Positions 36,925 through 45,294 of a stretch of DNA of 64,000 bases are shown here, one piece after another. Below the pieces are notes generated by a model. That model had not been told where the DNA came from, did not search any database, and worked only from the letters and a program-made list of their open reading frames with translations. The DNA lies in the NCBI GenBank assembly GCA_902768975.1, contig CACXMZ010000006.1:124001-188000 (forward strand), read 5' to 3'. The translations under genes and the position numbers were made by a program. The first letter of the stretch is position 1. Each line of letters begins with the position of its first letter. The DNA comes from an uncultured Coriobacteriaceae bacterium (GTDB lineage Bacteria; Actinomycetota; Coriobacteriia; Coriobacteriales; Eggerthellaceae).

Positions 36925-39618
36925 CTATTCTTGCATCACTTTTACAGCGTCATGGTCATAGCCAATGTATTTCCAGTTGTGCGCTTTTGAAGTGTCCCCG
37001 TGTACGCTATACCAGCGTCCAGGCAAGAATACATTGCCGTTGTTTAAAGAAGTCGCCCAGTGTTCAGAATCAAGAACAAATTGCTTGGGGTCATTTTTGT
37101 ATGCGAATGAAATATCGTTTCCCGTGTATGGGTTAACTGGGTTGTCGATGAGTCCATCGGTAGCCATAACGGGTACATCGGCCGTGGTCATGAAATTGTC
37201 GTTAAATGAAAAGCCTGTCGCGCCAAAGTCTTTTTCCATAAGCAAACAGGTAAAGGCGCGAACGTCATAGGAATAAGACGCACCTTTGTCTTCGTTAAAA
37301 ACGCTAAAGCGCAAGTTTTTATCAAACACATAAGGCCAAGAATGGTCAGACGCGATTATGATGCGTGTGTTGTCATACACGCCTTGTTCTTTAAGGCAGT
37401 CAAACCATTGACCCAGTTTAAGCAAAGCTGCCATATTGATTTCGTAGAAGGTGGGCGTGTAATACAGGTCGTAGGCTTCTTCATCTATAAACTTGAGCGC
37501 ATTTCCTTTTTCGTCTTTGCGCTGGGCATGTTCTGCGTCGTATCTTGTGTTGTCGACCGAATTCATGGGTTCATAGGAAGGCTCTTCAAGAATTGTAGGT
37601 TCGTGCGTGGTGTTGTTAGACATAATGAAGAGCCTGTTTACATTTTCGCTCGAAACTTCGGTAAGCGCAGGAAGGCTGTCGAGCACTGAATATGATTCCA
37701 TGAAGTAGGGATTAGAGCCAATAGCACGTGAAGGACTAATCCAAATTTGCACAACGGGATCAACCGAATTGTAGCCTCCGCCTTGGTAGAGCGCTGGCTG
37801 AAGAACAGTGGGCGCAACCTTGAAGATTCCGTAGCAGAAAAGATTTCGAGCCTGTTCACTGTGCAGGTGTTCTTTGTCTTCAGTGGTTTTATAGTTGTTG
37901 TTATAGAAGTAACCATTCATGGTTACCCTGGCTTGAACCTTGGGGACGTCGTTGAAGATGCTTACATCTGGAATCCAGGCATAATTAGCATAAGATGGAT
38001 CAAAGAATGTTGTTTCAAAGCCTTGCTCAGAAAATAAGGTGGGCATAACTTTAAGCGCTTCGTTGTGTTTTACGCGAAGAGGAATGGTGTTGCGTTCATT
38101 CATTTGTTTGGGGCGATAGTCGCTGCCTCCATAAAGCGCCGGGGCACCCACATTGGTATGCGTGCCGTATGAAATGGCGTTGGTGTAAACCGTAAAGCCT
38201 GAAAACATTTCTTTAAGTTCGGGTTTTTCTTCTACAAAGTAGGGCAGATACTGGGGGATAGCGCGGTCGAGCATGATTACCACGACATTCTTCCCATTTT
38301 TGCTCAAGGGGATGACGGGGTCGTCTGTCTGTCGGGTGTTTTCAATGTTCTTTTTTATGGTGCCGAGTTCGCCATTAATAGTATTGGCGCTTATGCCAGC
38401 GCTCACGGCAAAGGCAACAATGAGGCAGAGATAGACGATGCGCGCAGCAGTGTGCTGCTTTTTCCAAGCTACAAACAGCAAAGCGGCGGCAGCCAGAACA
38501 ACTACAGCATTAATGACCATTTGAAGCGGTTCAATAACAGGCGGATAATCGTATTGAAGGTATGGCGTGAGGTTGCCATAGGTGGTTCCAAAAGCAAGGA
38601 AATTCACTATGCCAATCAGTATAAAGCACAGCAAAATAAAACCAAAAACGCTTTTACCCTTTGGGCTGGCAAGGCGATAAAACACGCCAAACCACAACAC
38701 GAAAGTGCCAAGTGCGAGGGCAAACGTTTCAGCAATAAACCACAAGGGAGACCGATATGCCGTTGGGTCAATGAATTCCGCTGGGGAAGCCTGGATAACA
38801 GTAAGTGGAATAAAGATGCCTATGAGAATCGCTGCAAATAAGCCGCCTAGAGCAAATGTTTTGTCGTCGGCCAACGTGGCTTCTGGAAAGCTAAACCAAT
38901 GCTTCGCCGCTGCTTTGTTTTTGCTTGTTGTAGTGCTGGCTGTGCCCCGAAGTTTATAGAAGATGTTCTTTGCGAGCGAAAATATATTATTCAATGTCCA
39001 ATAAAAGACCAGGCCAGCAGGGGAATTGTAGAGTAGCACAAGGAAGATGGCCGCTATTCCATAGGTCTGTATTTTGCTGGAAAGCGGAAAGCCTTTGAGG
39101 TAGATGGCAGCCGAAATGAGGTTAATGACCGTCATAAGTATGGGCAACAGATTAATGCTTAGGCCACCTAGTTGAAGGAGTGCGTCGGGCGCACCGAGGT
39201 TGGCGATGGGGCCGAAGGGAACACCATTAAGTAGTTTAAGGTTTGAAAGAAAATGGAAGGCCGCAATAAAGAAGGGGATTTCGAGCAACAGCGAAATGGA
39301 GCTTTTTAAAATGTCGGTTTGCTTGTAACCATTTTGGCGGTTATAGGTTTGGAGCATCATGAAACGCTCGTCGCCCTTGAAGGTTTTCTTAATGTGGTCG
39401 GTCCATGGCTTCATGGCTATGGCTAGGTCGCGCTGTTCTTCTTGCATAATGTCTGCCCTGCGATAAAGCGGCAGGACCAAGATATTCATGGCAAGACTTA
39501 AGAAAATAATGGCAAGAGCAGGGTCACCCAGGGCGCGGTATGCCACTGAATAGACCACTTCAAAAAAGAGTTCGAGTGGCCCGATAAAGAACTTATATAG
39601 TAGAGCGAGTATATCCAC
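36925..39618 (-). CDS. YidC/Oxa1-like domain fused to an alkaline-phosphatase/sulfatase-fold domain (copy 1)
   Basis: The 897-residue paralogue of the 34111 protein has the same architecture: YidC-like residues 1-235 (YWTLNNIFSLAKNIF), extra membrane segments, then an alkaline-phosphatase-fold domain. Catalytic features are Asp451 (VVVIMLDRAI), Thr488 (TNVGAPALYGG) and Asp758-His759 (IASDHSWPY). The Asp-to-Thr spacing is 37 residues in both copies. The first Thr of the motif is kept in both while the second is replaced here, which points to the first as nucleophile. It starts with GTG 39618 and leads a three-gene operon. The pair diverged after duplication, most strongly in the outside domain, so they may act on different groups or sites. 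Confidence 0.85.
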   Translation of the reverse strand: MDILALLYKFFIGPLELFFEVVYSVAYRALGDPALAIIFLSLAMNILVLPLYRRADIMQEEQRDLAIAMKPWTDHIKKTFKGDERFMMLQTYNRQNGYKQTDILKSSISLLLEIPFFIAAFHFLSNLKLLNGVPFGPIANLGAPDALLQLGGLSINLLPILMTVINLISAAIYLKGFPLSSKIQTYGIAAIFLVLLYNSPAGLVFYWTLNNIFSLAKNIFYKLRGTASTTTSKNKAAAKHWFSFPEATLADDKTFALGGLFAAILIGIFIPLTVIQASPAEFIDPTAYRSPLWFIAETFALALGTFVLWFGVFYRLASPKGKSVFGFILLCFILIGIVNFLAFGTTYGNLTPYLQYDYPPVIEPLQMVINAVVVLAAAALLFVAWKKQHTAARIVYLCLIVAFAVSAGISANTINGELGTIKKNIENTRQTDDPVIPLSKNGKNVVVIMLDRAIPQYLPYFVEEKPELKEMFSGFTVYTNAISYGTHTNVGAPALYGGSDYRPKQMNERNTIPLRVKHNEALKVMPTLFSEQGFETTFFDPSYANYAWIPDVSIFNDVPKVQARVTMNGYFYNNNYKTTEDKEHLHSEQARNLFCYGIFKVAPTVLQPALYQGGGYNSVDPVVQIWISPSRAIGSNPYFMESYSVLDSLPALTEVSSENVNRLFIMSNNTTHEPTILEEPSYEPMNSVDNTRYDAEHAQRKDEKGNALKFIDEEAYDLYYTPTFYEINMAALLKLGQWFDCLKEQGVYDNTRIIIASDHSWPYVFDKNLRFSVFNEDKGASYSYDVRAFTCLLMEKDFGATGFSFNDNFMTTADVPVMATDGLIDNPVNPYTGNDISFAYKNDPKQFVLDSEHWATSLNNGNVFLPGRWYSVHGDTSKAHNWKYIGYDHDAVKVMQE

Positions 39619-39643
39619 TTAGCGCGCTAATCTCATTCTCCAA

Positions 39644-39672
39644 AGTGCCCCTAGGTTTTACCTAGGGGCACT
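39644..39672 (-). terminator. Strong hairpin between licB and the YidC-fusion operon
   Basis: A perfect 12-bp stem, AGTGCCCCTAGG / CCTAGGGGCACT, with a 5-base loop. The T-run is clearer on the plus strand (ATTTTT) than in the direction of licB transcription (TTT), so termination from licB is likely but may be incomplete. Confidence 0.65.
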
Positions 39673-39722
39673 AGATTTTTGCCAGATGAGATTATACCTG
39701 TTGATACGCCTTGCGAAAGGGT

Positions 39723-40700
39723 CTATGCAGCGCTTTCACTAATATTGTTACTATCGGTCGTAGCTTCAGGTTTTCCGTTCGAAAAGAGTTCCTTTAGGTC
39801 GGCCGCTGCCACGATGGCGCCAGCAATAATAACGAACGCACAAACTATGCCGCGCAGGTCGGGCATGGTGCCCAGAATTATAAGGCCCACCGGGATAGCC
39901 CAAGCAGAGTAGGTAATGTTGAGTGCCATGCTCTTGGCTGCACCAATGCGGTCGATGGCCTTGTAATAGAACAGGTAAGAAATGGTACCGATGAGCGAAG
40001 CCAGCATAATAACAGGCATGGCAGAAGATGCAGCCGCATGCAGGGTAACACCCCAACCACCCAGGAGGGGAAGGATAATACAGGCGTAAGTTACAGCCGA
40101 AGTGGTTTGGCGGATTTGCAGGCAGCATTCATCGTCGACGTTTTCGCCCTGCAAGGCCCATTCAATAATAACGGCTTCCGTGCCCCAGCCAACAACGGTA
40201 ATGAGGGCACCCACAATACCGAGTGTCCAGTTGCCAGAAACGCTTTCATCGGGCACCCAGCCCAGCACGGCAACGCCAATAAGGCAGGCAACCAGGCCAA
40301 GCCATTGGTACCAATGCATCTTGGTCTTCAAGAAGAAGACCGCAAGGAAAGCCCCGAAGGCGGGGAAAAAGGCTGAAATCGCTGCAGTATAGGCAGGACC
40401 AATATTGTTGATAGCCATTACGTAGCCACTCATGCCAAAAGGTCCGCCAATAAGGGCTGCGAGCACCACAAACTTGCCGCGCTTACTAGTGAGTAGCTCC
40501 CAGGTTTTCCGAAGCTTCTTGCGCACTGCCATATAGATGAACATGTAGATGGCCGACATGGCGTCATGCAAGAAAGTGCTGGTAAAAGAAGCAAGGGCAA
40601 TGGCCGTGGGGGTGTCTAAAAACACCACGTTGCTTAAGGCCAGGCCAAGAATGACCGTGTCGAACGCCCAGGTGAGGGCTGCGCCAAAACCGTAAATCAT
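39723..40700 (-). CDS. licB: Choline permease, EamA/DMT superfamily (LicB-like)
   Basis: The 325-residue protein has about ten membrane helices in the duplicated EamA pattern. Examples are FGAALTWAFDTVILGLAL at the N-terminus and GGPFGMSGYVMAINNIGPAY near residue 90, with AFLAVFFLKTKMHWYQWLG further on. LicB proteins import choline for phosphocholine synthesis. The gene starts two bases after the stop of licA, which makes them one translationally coupled unit. Family membership alone would not give the substrate; the licA neighbour and the LicC-like fusion on the other side make choline the best call. Confidence 0.85.
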   Translation of the reverse strand: MIYGFGAALTWAFDTVILGLALSNVVFLDTPTAIALASFTSTFLHDAMSAIYMFIYMAVRKKLRKTWELLTSKRGKFVVLAALIGGPFGMSGYVMAINNIGPAYTAAISAFFPAFGAFLAVFFLKTKMHWYQWLGLVACLIGVAVLGWVPDESVSGNWTLGIVGALITVVGWGTEAVIIEWALQGENVDDECCLQIRQTTSAVTYACIILPLLGGWGVTLHAAASSAMPVIMLASLIGTISYLFYYKAIDRIGAAKSMALNITYSAWAIPVGLIILGTMPDLRGIVCAFVIIAGAIVAAADLKELFSNGKPEATTDSNNISESAA

Positions 40701-40702
40701 TT

Positions 40703-41596
40703 TTACTCCTGTTCTTCAAGCAGCTGTTTTGCGTGCTCGCCGTATTCGGATGCAAAGTTGTGATAAATGCCTTCCAGTGGCCCCACAGGTTCGCCCGTTT
40801 GTGCCATGTAGAGTGCCCAAACCAACCAATGGAAACTAATAACTTGGATATAGGCCACGCAGTGAATGAGTTCTTCGCGCGTGAGCGGGCGCTGGAAATA
40901 TAGCTCGAGGAAATGCAGCGTGTCTTCGTAGGTGTAGTCGGAGCAGCATACAAATACGGCAAGGTCGCTGGCGTAGTCGCTCATGCCAGCATATTCCCAG
41001 TCAATCAAGTCCATGCGTCCGTCGTGGACGAGGAAGTTCGGATCGTAGAAGTCGTTGTGGCACAGTACGGGTTCCAACCCGTCGGCCTTCACAATGGCGT
41101 TGTAGTGTTCGGCCATTTCGAAGAGCTCTTCGAAGTTGTCGTACCTGTTGCGGAATTCGGACTGCAGAAGTGCCATCTGTGCGAGCGTGTCTTCATGCAT
41201 GTCTTTGACGTAGTCAATTTTGGCACCAGACCCGTGGAGCTTGCGCAAAAGTTCCAGTGCCTGAACCAGGTGCGATTCGTTATGGCAACTAAAGGGTTCG
41301 TCGCAGTCTACATAGTGGCAGATTTTCCAGCCAACTTGGGGGTCCTCAAAAATAAAGGTGCTGTCTATGTCTAATTCGGCAGCAATTTTCTGGCATTCAG
41401 TTTCGTATTTACGATTAGTGATTTTATCAGTACCTACGCCGGGGTGACGATAGGTGTACTGTTTTCCGCAAATTTCGATACGCCAGGTCTTGTTGGTAAG
41501 CCCGCCTGTTAGTTGGTCAATCCAGGTAATATCTTCAGGCCTGCAGGAAAGGACCTGGCAAATGTTATCAACTGCTTCTTGTGGGTATTCAAGCAT
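40703..41596 (-). CDS. licA: Choline kinase (LicA-like)
   Basis: A 297-residue aminoglycoside-phosphotransferase-fold kinase that phosphorylates choline with ATP. The catalytic motif is VLCHNDFYDPNFLV (His180-Asn181-Asp182) and the metal-binding aspartate is Asp199 in LIDWEYAGMSDYASDL. The N-terminal LTGGLTNKTWRI is the nucleotide-binding loop. I chose ATG 41596, which follows AAAGGAA; an upstream extension of 56 codons is rich in Lys/Arg and would cover the operator region. Phosphocholine made here would be activated by the LicC-like domain encoded at 41786 on the other strand. Confidence 0.9.
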   Translation of the reverse strand: MLEYPQEAVDNICQVLSCRPEDITWIDQLTGGLTNKTWRIEICGKQYTYRHPGVGTDKITNRKYETECQKIAAELDIDSTFIFEDPQVGWKICHYVDCDEPFSCHNESHLVQALELLRKLHGSGAKIDYVKDMHEDTLAQMALLQSEFRNRYDNFEELFEMAEHYNAIVKADGLEPVLCHNDFYDPNFLVHDGRMDLIDWEYAGMSDYASDLAVFVCCSDYTYEDTLHFLELYFQRPLTREELIHCVAYIQVISFHWLVWALYMAQTGEPVGPLEGIYHNFASEYGEHAKQLLEEQE

Positions 41597-41675
41597 GATA
41601 CGCAAAATTCCTTTTCGTTTTCGTTTGCTTCGCTTCTTATGGAGCTGTTCAATTATCGTTGAAAACTTTGAAAAA

Positions 41676-41721
41676 TGAACAAAAATGTTCAGCATTATTA
41701 TTTCGTTCACAAAAAATGAAC
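41676..41721. promoter_or_regulatory. Paired palindromic operator-like sites between divergent lic genes
   Basis: Two inverted repeats share the half-site TGAAC/GTTCA: TGAAC-n6-GTTCA (41676-41691) and GTTCA-n7-TGAAC (41705-41721). A looser TTCAA/TTGAA pair lies at 41648-41663. They sit in the 189-bp gap between licA and the fusion gene, where one regulator could control both promoters. Confidence 0.6.
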
Positions 41722-41726
41722 GTAGC

Positions 41727-41754
41727 TTGGGGCGCCTGAATAATGCGTTATAGT
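41727..41754 (+). promoter_or_regulatory. Promoter of the winged-helix/LicC/LicA fusion gene
   Basis: TATAGT (41749-41754) has TTGGGG (41727-41732) 16 bp upstream. The palindromic sites end just before the -35 box, where a bound protein could activate or block. Confidence 0.5.
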
Positions 41755-41785
41755 AGGCTTTCATTGAAGCAGAGGGCGGGAGTAC

Positions 41786-43564
41786 ATGCTTTCACGTCAG
41801 GAATTTGCAGTTTTATATGAATGCTTGCGGGGTAAGACTCCTTCGCAGCGCGAGCTTGTGGAAGCGACGGGCTATTCTTTGGGTGCCATTAACACCGTGG
41901 TCAAGGCCCTCAAAGAACAGGGCCTCCTCGACGAAGCGAATGCGCTCACCGAAGCGGGCATGAAAGCCTTGGAGCCCCATAAGGTCGACAATGCCATAAT
42001 CATGGCAGCTGGTATGTCCACGCGTTTTGCGCCCATTTCCTACGAAAAGCCCAAGGGTGTGCTCACTGTAAAAGGCGAAGTGCTCATAGAACGCCAGATT
42101 CGCCAGCTCAAAGAAGCGGGCATCGAAGACATCATTGTTGTCGTAGGCTACAAGAAGGAATGCTTCTTCTACCTGGCCGAAGAATTTGGTGTCGAAATAG
42201 TCGTCAACGCCGAATATGCCATGCGCAACAACAATTCAACCATCATGTGCGTGGCGGACCGCCTGGGCAACAGCTTCCTGTGTTCTTCCGACAACTACTT
42301 TGTTGAAAACCCCTTTGAACCCTACGTTTACGACGCCTATTACGCAGCCGTTTTCGACGAAGGCGAAACCAAGGAGTACTGCCTTCACACCCGCGGCAAG
42401 GAAGACCGCATCGTAGGCGTTTCTATTGGCGGGCACGACGAATGGGTCATGCTCGGCCATGCGTATTGGGACCGCACGTATTCGACCGAATTCGTGCGCA
42501 TCCTGCGCGACATTTACAACAAGCCCACCACGGCGGACATGCTGTGGGAAGACATCTATATTGAATACCTGCCGCAGCTTCCCATGGTTATGCGCAAGTA
42601 CGACCCCGGCGTAATTTGGGAATTCGATTCGCTGGCAGAACTCCAGGAGTTCGATCCTGCCTTCGTCGAAAATGTAGACTCTGAAATCATCGACAATATC
42701 TGCACGCATTTTGATTGCGAACGCAGCGGAATTTCCAACATCGTGCCCATAAAGCAAGGCCTGACCAATTTGTCTTTCCGCTTCGACGTAGCGGGGCAGA
42801 CCTATGTTTACCGCCACCCAGGGCCCGATTCGGGTGCCTTTATTAACCGGGCGAGTGAAACCGCAAGTGAAAAAGTAGCCCATGAACTGGGCCTGGATGA
42901 CTCTTTTGTTTTCGAAGACCCGCAAGCAGGCTGGAAGATTTCCCGCTTCATTGAAAACGCGAACAAGCTTGACTATGCGGATGAAAAGCATGTTGCGGAT
43001 GCCATTGCTACCTTGCAAACCTTGCACACATGTACCGCCGATACTGGTTTTAACTTCGACCATTTTGCCGCTGCAGAAGAAACCATTGCCAAACTGGGCG
43101 CCCAAGAACGCACCATGTTCAAGGACTTTGAAAGCCTGCGCTCAGACATCGCGCAGCTCGACAAGTTGGCCAAGGAACACGGTGCACGTACGTGCTTGTG
43201 CCACAACGACTTTGTGGCTTCCAATATTTTGGTGGCAGGCGGAGAGCTCCACGTCATCGACTGGGAATACTCTGCCATGTCGGACTATGCTTCTGACCTC
43301 GCGGTTTTTATTACCTGTGCCCCAAACTTTAGCTACGAAGACGCCCTACAGGTGCTTCATCTTTACTTCGGGCGTGAACCTTCCGAAGAAGAGCTTTTCC
43401 ATTGCATAGCATCCATCGCTGTGGTGAGCTTTTTCTGGTTTGTGTGGGCGCTTTACAAAGACGAACATGAAGAAGCAATGGGTGAATCGCTCTACCAGTG
43501 GTACAAGAATGCAAAGGAATATGGACGCAGAGCACATGAAATGGCGCAGGATTTTGCCTATTAG
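41786..43564 (+). CDS. Winged-helix / phosphocholine cytidylyltransferase (LicC) / choline kinase (LicA) fusion
   Basis: The 592-residue protein has three parts. Residues 1-65 are a winged helix (RELVEATGYSLGAINTVVKA). Residues 68-290 form a nucleotidyltransferase with IIMAAGMSTRFAPISYEKPK, the LicC loop that activates phosphocholine with CTP. Residues 300-592 form a LicA-like kinase with CHNDFVASNIL (His473-Asn474-Asp475) and Asp492 in VIDWEYSAMSDYASDL. It could make CDP-choline from choline in one polypeptide, and its winged helix could sense or control this locus. GGGCGGGAG precedes the ATG. A separate licA lies across the divergent promoter. No LicD-type transferase is in the window. Confidence 0.9.
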   Translation: MLSRQEFAVLYECLRGKTPSQRELVEATGYSLGAINTVVKALKEQGLLDEANALTEAGMKALEPHKVDNAIIMAAGMSTRFAPISYEKPKGVLTVKGEVLIERQIRQLKEAGIEDIIVVVGYKKECFFYLAEEFGVEIVVNAEYAMRNNNSTIMCVADRLGNSFLCSSDNYFVENPFEPYVYDAYYAAVFDEGETKEYCLHTRGKEDRIVGVSIGGHDEWVMLGHAYWDRTYSTEFVRILRDIYNKPTTADMLWEDIYIEYLPQLPMVMRKYDPGVIWEFDSLAELQEFDPAFVENVDSEIIDNICTHFDCERSGISNIVPIKQGLTNLSFRFDVAGQTYVYRHPGPDSGAFINRASETASEKVAHELGLDDSFVFEDPQAGWKISRFIENANKLDYADEKHVADAIATLQTLHTCTADTGFNFDHFAAAEETIAKLGAQERTMFKDFESLRSDIAQLDKLAKEHGARTCLCHNDFVASNILVAGGELHVIDWEYSAMSDYASDLAVFITCAPNFSYEDALQVLHLYFGREPSEEELFHCIASIAVVSFFWFVWALYKDEHEEAMGESLYQWYKNAKEYGRRAHEMAQDFAY

Positions 43565-43578
43565 TCCTGCAAAACGGC

Positions 43579-43584
43579 TATAAT
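43579..43584 (+). promoter_or_regulatory. -10 box of metN, implying a leaderless or near-leaderless mRNA
   Basis: A perfect TATAAT ends ten bases before ATG 43594, and no ribosome site lies between. Transcription would begin about at the start codon. The -35 is weak (TTTTGC or TTGCCT). Confidence 0.5.
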
Positions 43585-43593
43585 GGTGCGATT

Positions 43594-44493
43594 ATGATTC
43601 AACTTGACCATGTGTCGAAAATATTCATTGGAAGCGAACGCGAGCATACCGCGTTAGCCGACATTAACCTCACCATCGAAGATGGCGACATTTTCGGTAT
43701 CATTGGTGAAAGCGGCGCCGGCAAGTCTACGCTCGTGCGCTGCATCAATTTGCTCGAACGCCCCAGTTCGGGCCGCATCCTTATAGACGGCAACGACATT
43801 ACCAAGCTTTCAGGCAAAGGCCTGCTTGCCCTGCGCCGCGACATTGGCATGATCTTCCAAAACTTCAGCCTGTTCCAGCAGCGCACGGTCTTGCAAAACG
43901 TTACCTTCCCGCTTGAACTGACGCGCACTCCGAAGGCGCAGGCCGAAGAACGCGCCCGTGAATTGCTCAAGCTCGTGGGCCTGGCGAACCTGGCGGAAAG
44001 CTACCCGAGCCAGCTTTCGGGCGGTCAGCAGCAGCGCGTGGCCATTGCGCGCGCCCTGGCAAACAGCCCTAAGGTCATGCTGTGCGACGAAGCCACAAGC
44101 GCGCTTGACACTATGACCACCCATGCCATTTTGAACTTGCTGCGCGACATCAACCGCGAACTGGGCGTGACCATAATCCTTATTACCCATTCCATGAACG
44201 TGGCCGAAGCTGTGTGTAATCGCATTGCGGTTATCGACGGTGGCACCATTGTGGAACAGGGCGAAACCAAGGCGGTGTTTGCCAACCCGCAGGCGCCCAT
44301 TACGCGTGCGCTCCTGGGTGTGGAAGGTAGCATGGCCAGCGGAATTGCTGCCGAAGCTGCCGCCTTTGTGGCGCAAGAAAGTGCGAGCGCTGAATCCAGC
44401 CTTGCGGAATCGAGCATAGCTGAACCGGGCAAGAGCACAGCCACCGAAGCAGACGCTGCGGCAGGCAGCCACACCGAAGGCGCAGGTGAATAG
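43594..44493 (+). CDS. metN: Methionine ABC transporter, ATP-binding protein
   Basis: The 299-residue ATPase has Walker A GESGAGKSTLV, the signature LSGGQQQRVAIARAL and Walker B VMLCDEATSALD. Its N-terminus (IQLDHVSKIF) and the adjacent metI and metQ genes identify the methionine importer. It drives uptake through MetI. The last ~45 residues are Ala/Ser/Glu-rich and look disordered, an addition to the usual MetN. Its stop overlaps the region of the metI start. No Shine-Dalgarno site precedes the ATG. Confidence 0.93.
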   Translation: MIQLDHVSKIFIGSEREHTALADINLTIEDGDIFGIIGESGAGKSTLVRCINLLERPSSGRILIDGNDITKLSGKGLLALRRDIGMIFQNFSLFQQRTVLQNVTFPLELTRTPKAQAEERARELLKLVGLANLAESYPSQLSGGQQQRVAIARALANSPKVMLCDEATSALDTMTTHAILNLLRDINRELGVTIILITHSMNVAEAVCNRIAVIDGGTIVEQGETKAVFANPQAPITRALLGVEGSMASGIAAEAAAFVAQESASAESSLAESSIAEPGKSTATEADAAAGSHTEGAGE

Positions 44494-44494
44494 C

Positions 44495-45163
44495 ATGGGC
44501 GATTTCTTTGCGCAATATGGCGGCTTGCTTGCTCAGGGCACCTGGGATTCCGTCCTTATGACGCTTGGCGCGACGCTGTTTGCCTACATCTTGGGCATTC
44601 CCATTGGCGTGGCTGTGGTCGTAACCGACAAGGATGGACTGCACCCCAACCCAGCGGTGAATATGGTGCTTGGCTGGGTGGTAAACATTGGTCGTTCCAT
44701 TCCCTTCATCATATTGCTCGTGGCCATCATTCCGTTCACGCGCCTGATTGTGGGAACAAGCCTTGGCATCAAGGGTGCCCTCGTGCCCCTGGTTATTGCG
44801 AGCGCGCCATTTGTGGGCCGCATGGTGGAACAGAGCCTCAAAGAGGTTGACCCTGGTTTGGTCGAAGCGGCGCAAAGCTTCGGGGCAAGCAACTGGCAAA
44901 TTATCTACAAGGTTTTGCTGAAAGAAAGCCTGCCTTCACTTATTCGCGGCGTGGCCATTACCTGTATTGCGGTGTTTGGTTACACAGCCATGGCGGGTAC
45001 GGTGGGTGCCGGCGGGCTGGGCGACATCGCCATTCGCTACGGTTACCAGCGCTATCAAACCGACATCATGATTGCCACCATTATCATTTCCATTGTGCTG
45101 GTCCAGCTCATTCAGTCCACGGGCGACTTTGCAGCCCGCAAGCTCGACAAGCGCAACCGCTAA
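44495..45163 (+). CDS. metI: Methionine ABC transporter, permease
   Basis: A 222-residue protein with five to six membrane segments. The EAA loop is visible (VEAAQSFGASNWQIIYKVLL). The sequence GRSIPFIILLVAIIPFTRLIVG is typical of MetI. It forms the channel for methionine with MetN. ATG 44495 starts one base after the metN stop; a GTG three codons earlier overlaps metN and is an alternative start. GCAGGTG upstream serves as ribosome site. Confidence 0.93.
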   Translation: MGDFFAQYGGLLAQGTWDSVLMTLGATLFAYILGIPIGVAVVVTDKDGLHPNPAVNMVLGWVVNIGRSIPFIILLVAIIPFTRLIVGTSLGIKGALVPLVIASAPFVGRMVEQSLKEVDPGLVEAAQSFGASNWQIIYKVLLKESLPSLIRGVAITCIAVFGYTAMAGTVGAGGLGDIAIRYGYQRYQTDIMIATIIISIVLVQLIQSTGDFAARKLDKRNR

Positions 45164-45238
45164 CTTCCGCGCACCCCATATCACGAACGCTTTATACGTG
45201 CCGTTCACGAATACCCATGCACCAAATAGCCAAAACGT

Positions 45239-45246
45239 GCGATAAT
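45239..45246 (+). promoter_or_regulatory. Extended -10 promoter in front of metQ
   Basis: TGCGATAAT matches an extended -10 and lies about 50 bp before the metQ ATG. It would let metQ be transcribed apart from metNI, giving more binding protein than transporter. Confidence 0.45.
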
Positions 45247-45294
45247 GTGTGTTCGATTTTTTGAATGAGGTTTCATTTTTTGAAAGGGAGAATA

